A stretch of DNA of 64,000 nucleotides from Autumnicola patrickiae. Its GTDB lineage: Bacteria > Bacteroidota > Bacteroidia > Flavobacteriales > Flavobacteriaceae. This document shows positions 60,836 to 64,000 of this stretch, one piece after another (positions within the stretch are counted from its first letter, which is position 1; each line of letters starts with the position of its first letter). The position numbers and the translations under genes were made by a program. The stretch is from contig NZ_JAVRHM010000001.1 in assembly GCF_031846525.1 (NCBI RefSeq), positions 186,001-250,000 of the forward strand, written 5' to 3'. The notes under the pieces were generated by a model, which ran no database searches, was not told the origin of the DNA, and saw nothing but the letters and a program-made list of their open reading frames with translations.

Positions 60836-63049
60836 ATGATGACAGAAGCCGCTATAAAAAAGGAAAATAAGGATATTGCGAGGCAGTATAAGGAACTCCT
60901 GCGTATTAGTTACCAGACCCTTACAGACGAGGATAAAAAACTCATCCGCTCTGCCTTTGATACTGCCGTCGATGCGCATAAAGACCAGCGTAGAAAATCC
61001 GGCGAAGCCTATATTTTCCATCCTATTGCCGTAGCAAAAATTGTTGCTGCGGAAATTGGCCTGGATGCCACTTCTATAGCCGCGGCCCTGCTTCATGATG
61101 TAGTTGAAGATACTCCGTACACCCTGGAGCAAATTGAAGAAATGTTTGGGGAAACCGTTGCTAAAATTGTGGACGGACTCACAAAAATTTCCAGCCTTAA
61201 GAAGGATAAAGATGTATCTCTGCAGGCCGAAAACTTCAGAAAAATGCTGCTCACCTTAAATGACGACATTAGGGTGATCATCATTAAAATAGCCGACAGA
61301 CTGCACAACATGCAGACGATGGATGCCATGCGGCCGGACAAACAGGTGAAAATCGCTTCAGAAACACTATATATTTATGCTCCCATGGCCCACAGGATCG
61401 GGCTTTATAATATTAAAACCGAACTTGAAGATCTCGGACTAAAATATACAGAACCTGAAGTTTATAATGAGATTTTCACCAGGATCAAGGAGAGTAAGGA
61501 AGAACAGGATGCGTATATCAGGGAATTTTCCCGGGTTATAGAAAATTCTCTGGAAAGGGAAGATTTTGTCTATGAGATTAAAGGAAGGCCAAAATCTATC
61601 TTTTCCATTCATCGTAAAATGCGCAATCAGAATGTGAGTTTTGATGAAGTTTACGACAAATTTGCGATCAGGATTATTTACAAAAGTGAGCCTTACGACG
61701 AAAAATTCTTTGCCTGGAAAATTTATTCTATAGTAACAGATCATTTTAGACCGAATCCTACCCGCTTAAGGGATTGGATTTCTTCCCCAAAATCTACAGG
61801 TTACGAAGCTTTGCACATTACCGTAATGGGCCCAAAAGGACGATGGGTGGAAGTGCAGATAAGGAGCAGACGGATGAATGAGATTGCTGAAAAAGGTTAT
61901 GCTGCACATTATAAATATAAGCAGGGAAATGTTCAGGAAGAACAGGGAATTGAGGAGTGGCTGAACCGTTTGCAGGAAGCCCTCGAAAATCCGGAAGTAA
62001 ATGCTGTTGATTTTGTGGAACAGTTTAAACTTAACCTGTATTCCAAAGAAATCTTCGTGTTTACTCCGCAAGGGGATTTGAAGTCCCTTCCAAAAGGAGC
62101 TACTCCGCTGGATTTCGCATTCAGTATCCATACCGAAGTGGGTACGCACACTCGTGGTGCCAGGGTTAACAACAAACTCGTTCCGCTAAGTCATGAATTA
62201 AAAAGCGGCGACCAGGTAGAAATAATAACTTCAGAAAATGCAAAGCCCAATATCAACTGGCTTGATTATGCAAGTACTGCCAGGGCGAGGGCGAAAATAA
62301 AATCCTCTCTTAAAGATGAGAAAAAGGAAATCGCCGAAGAAGGAAAAGCAATCCTTACCCGAAAACTTAAGTCGCAAAAAATACCATTCAACGAAAAGAT
62401 AGTAAACGAGCTGGTTGTCTTTTTTCATCTAAAAACGAGCCTGGATTTATTCTATCGCGTAGGAATAGGTAAAATTGATAATCAGAAAATTAAGGAATTT
62501 GCTTCTTCCAGAAGTAATGCACTGGTAAGTTATATTAAAAGCAAGATCAAAAAGCCTGTTGTGGCAGAAGATCTTGATAAAGATGAAATTACCTCCAAAT
62601 ACGATCAGCTGGTATTCGGAAAGGATCAGGACGAAACCCTGGACTATAAACTCGCCAGTTGTTGTAATCCCATCCCTGGCGATAATGTTTTTGGTTTCGT
62701 GACGGTCAGTGATGGTATTAAAGTGCATAAGAAAGATTGTCCAAATGCGATCCAGCTTCAGAGTAATTACGCCTACAGAATTATTCCGGCAAAGTGGATC
62801 GATAGTTCCCAGCAGGACTTTAAAGCGGTAATCAGACTTACCGGAATTGATAATTTAGGTTTGGTAAGCGAGATTACAAAAGAGATTTCCAGTAACCTGC
62901 ATGTGAACATGAAAAATATTAATTTTGAGAGTTCAGACGGTATTTTTAGTGGGAGGATTACCCTGGTGGTAAAGAACAATTCCATCCTTTCCACCATCAT
63001 TAACAGGCTTAAAAAAATTAACGGCATAGACAAGGTAAGCCGTGAATAA
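60836..63049 (+). CDS. bifunctional (p)ppGpp synthetase/hydrolase (RelA/SpoT family)
   Basis: A 737-residue Rel enzyme that makes and breaks the alarmone (p)ppGpp. The HD hydrolase domain is intact (EAYIFHPIAVAKIVAAEI, AALLHDVVEDTPYTLEQI, IKIADRLHNMQTMDAMRP). The synthetase domain holds YEIKGRPKSIFSIHRKM and FDEVYDKFAIRIIYKS with STGYEALHITVMGPKGRW. TGS (IFVFTPQGDLKSLPKGATPL), zinc-finger-like (CCNPIPGDNVFGFV) and ACT (RLTGIDNLGLVSEITKEI) domains follow. Intact catalytic residues suggest both activities, as in a single housekeeping Rel. Confidence 0.95.
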   Translation: MMTEAAIKKENKDIARQYKELLRISYQTLTDEDKKLIRSAFDTAVDAHKDQRRKSGEAYIFHPIAVAKIVAAEIGLDATSIAAALLHDVVEDTPYTLEQIEEMFGETVAKIVDGLTKISSLKKDKDVSLQAENFRKMLLTLNDDIRVIIIKIADRLHNMQTMDAMRPDKQVKIASETLYIYAPMAHRIGLYNIKTELEDLGLKYTEPEVYNEIFTRIKESKEEQDAYIREFSRVIENSLEREDFVYEIKGRPKSIFSIHRKMRNQNVSFDEVYDKFAIRIIYKSEPYDEKFFAWKIYSIVTDHFRPNPTRLRDWISSPKSTGYEALHITVMGPKGRWVEVQIRSRRMNEIAEKGYAAHYKYKQGNVQEEQGIEEWLNRLQEALENPEVNAVDFVEQFKLNLYSKEIFVFTPQGDLKSLPKGATPLDFAFSIHTEVGTHTRGARVNNKLVPLSHELKSGDQVEIITSENAKPNINWLDYASTARARAKIKSSLKDEKKEIAEEGKAILTRKLKSQKIPFNEKIVNELVVFFHLKTSLDLFYRVGIGKIDNQKIKEFASSRSNALVSYIKSKIKKPVVAEDLDKDEITSKYDQLVFGKDQDETLDYKLASCCNPIPGDNVFGFVTVSDGIKVHKKDCPNAIQLQSNYAYRIIPAKWIDSSQQDFKAVIRLTGIDNLGLVSEITKEISSNLHVNMKNINFESSDGIFSGRITLVVKNNSILSTIINRLKKINGIDKVSRE

Positions 63050-63054
63050 TCCTA

Positions 63055-63062
63055 TATCTTTG
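63055..63062 (+). promoter_or_regulatory. -7 promoter element of the Fur-family gene
   Basis: TATCTTTG matches TAnnTTTG exactly, just after the stop of the rel gene, and ends 16 bases before the ATG. It points to independent transcription of the regulator. Confidence 0.5.
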
Positions 63063-63078
63063 CTTTTGAGAAAGAATT

Positions 63079-63537
63079 ATGAGTAAGAAAGTTGTAAATA
63101 AGAACGATCAGGCTGTTGTAAAGAACGTATTTACCAAATTTTTGGAAGATAAGGGTCATCGAAAGACTCCGGAACGTTTTGCGATACTTCAGGAAATATA
63201 TAATAATGACGATCATTTTGATATTGAATCCCTTTATATCAAAATGAAAAATAAAAAGTACCGGGTTAGCCGGGCCACTTTATACAATACCATAGAACTG
63301 TTGTTGGGTTGCGGACTGGTAAGAAAGCACCAGTTTGGACAAAACCAGGCACAATATGAAAAATCGTATTTTGACCGTAACCACGATCATATAATCCTTA
63401 CCGATACCGGAGAAGTTATAGAATTCTGTGATCCAAGGATCCAGACTATCAAAAAAACCATAGAAGAGGTTTTTGATATTGAAATTACCAAACATTCTTT
63501 ATATTTTTACGGCAACAAAAAAGAAGAAACTAATTAA
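63079..63537 (+). CDS. Fur-family transcriptional regulator
   Basis: A 152-residue winged-helix metalloregulator. The DNA-binding part has GHRKTPERFAILQEIYNNDD and YRVSRATLYNTIELLLGCGL, the recognition helix of Fur proteins. The C-terminal metal site retains HDHIILTDTGEVIEFCDPRI, but the CxxC structural-zinc pair normally before it is absent. Iron is the likely cofactor, with peroxide or zinc sensing not excluded. It lies between rel and purA with a possible promoter of its own. Confidence 0.88.
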   Translation: MSKKVVNKNDQAVVKNVFTKFLEDKGHRKTPERFAILQEIYNNDDHFDIESLYIKMKNKKYRVSRATLYNTIELLLGCGLVRKHQFGQNQAQYEKSYFDRNHDHIILTDTGEVIEFCDPRIQTIKKTIEEVFDIEITKHSLYFYGNKKEETN

Positions 63538-63549
63538 CCTAAATATTTC

Positions 63550-64000
63550 ATGGCGGTAGATTTACTTCTCGGGCTCCAGTGGGGCGACGAGGGAAAAGGA
63601 AAAATTGTTGATGTTTTCACCTCCAAATACGACATTATAGCACGTTTTCAGGGTGGCCCAAACGCCGGACACACGCTGGAATTTGACGGACAAAAACATG
63701 TTTTGCATACAATTCCTTCAGGGATTTTTCACGACAGCACAATTAACTTAGTTGGTAACGGAGTTGTAATTGACGCTGTGATTTTCAAAAAAGAGCTTCT
63801 GAATCTTGGCAAACATAATGTCGATTACAAATCAAAGCTACTTATTTCCAGAAAGGCACATGTAATATTACCTACACATAGATTGCTTGATGCAGCTTCT
63901 GAAGCTTCTAAAGGTAAAGCCAAGATTGGATCTACCTTAAAAGGCATCGGTCCAACATATATGGACAAAACCGGAAGAAACGGAATCAGAGTCGGCGATC
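63550..64000 (+). CDS. purA: adenylosuccinate synthetase, N-terminal part
   Basis: First step from IMP to AMP, using GTP and aspartate. The reading frame runs off the window end, so only about the first 150 residues are seen: MAVDLLLGLQWGDEGKGKIV, the GDEGKGK phosphate loop, FQGGPNAGHTLEFDGQKHVL, LHTIPSGIFH and VGNGVVIDAVIFKKEL, then SRKAHVILPTHRLLDAASEA, IGSTLKGIGPTYMDKTGRNG. The start ATG lies 12 bases after the Fur-family stop, which suggests co-transcription. Confidence 0.95.
   Translation, partial: MAVDLLLGLQWGDEGKGKIVDVFTSKYDIIARFQGGPNAGHTLEFDGQKHVLHTIPSGIFHDSTINLVGNGVVIDAVIFKKELLNLGKHNVDYKSKLLISRKAHVILPTHRLLDAASEASKGKAKIGSTLKGIGPTYMDKTGRNGIRVGD

Overview
The window looks like a chromosomal segment of a marine-type member of the Flavobacteriaceae (Bacteroidota), close to the Gramella/Salegentibacter/Salinimicrobium group as far as gene content can tell. 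The supports are low GC, the Bacteroidota promoter element TAnnTTTG before several genes with almost no Shine-Dalgarno sites, a TonB-dependent receptor paired with a DUF4249 lipoprotein, the gliding protein GldI, the very long signal peptidase I, two-subunit methylmalonyl-CoA mutase, and many SPII lipoproteins. The genus is inference; no marker was compared.

Layout. 1-6.3 kb: end of an HtrA-type protease, a DUF748 membrane protein, a coiled-coil protein, trmD and rplS, a strong candidate structured RNA (about 3537-3850), then monomeric isocitrate dehydrogenase. 6.3-13.1 kb: tandem GT2 glycosyltransferases, a Bcr/CflA efflux pump, a TonB receptor/DUF4249 pair and a small DUF6095 protein. 13.1-17.9 kb: a damaged island, with a repeat-like patch, a decayed outer-membrane gene, a wzc-like tyrosine kinase without its native start, and a tyrosine recombinase cut off in its catalytic domain where the wzc sequence begins, next to tRNA-Pro(GGG). 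17.9-23.7 kb: an aldo/keto reductase, a receiver/HEAT/GT2 operon convergent with YaiO (a probable synthase-dependent polysaccharide machine), then tRNA-Pro(TGG) with a GIY-YIG nuclease gene lying between two copies of the tRNA 5' half. 23.8-30.3 kb: PQQ sugar dehydrogenase with cytochrome c, an unknown lipoprotein, an MBOAT/SGNH acetylation pair and a GT4.

30.4-43.1 kb is a long co-directional housekeeping run: udk, ftsB-like, the mutase pair, a methyltransferase, a zinc metallopeptidase, an SDR reductase, parA-parB-DUF5683-dapB-lepB-wbqC. A tandem duplication of the wbqC 3' junction follows. 43.4-49.8 kb is on the minus strand: EEP hydrolase, two rhomboids, mutL, a small membrane protein, ribH and a YfgM-like TPR protein. 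49.9-64 kb: recF, a lipoprotein, DUF721, ndk, nrnA, gldI, a cyclophilin-FKBP fusion, pepD, DUF3810, a lipoprotein, a TrmH-type methyltransferase, a Ste24-type protease, rel/spoT, a Fur-family regulator and the start of purA.

Most of the window is ordinary core genome. The unusual parts are the structured RNA before icd, the GIY-YIG/tRNA-Pro cassette, the integrase-wzc junction, and the receiver/HEAT/GT2/YaiO locus. No CRISPR array, rRNA or intact insertion sequence was seen.
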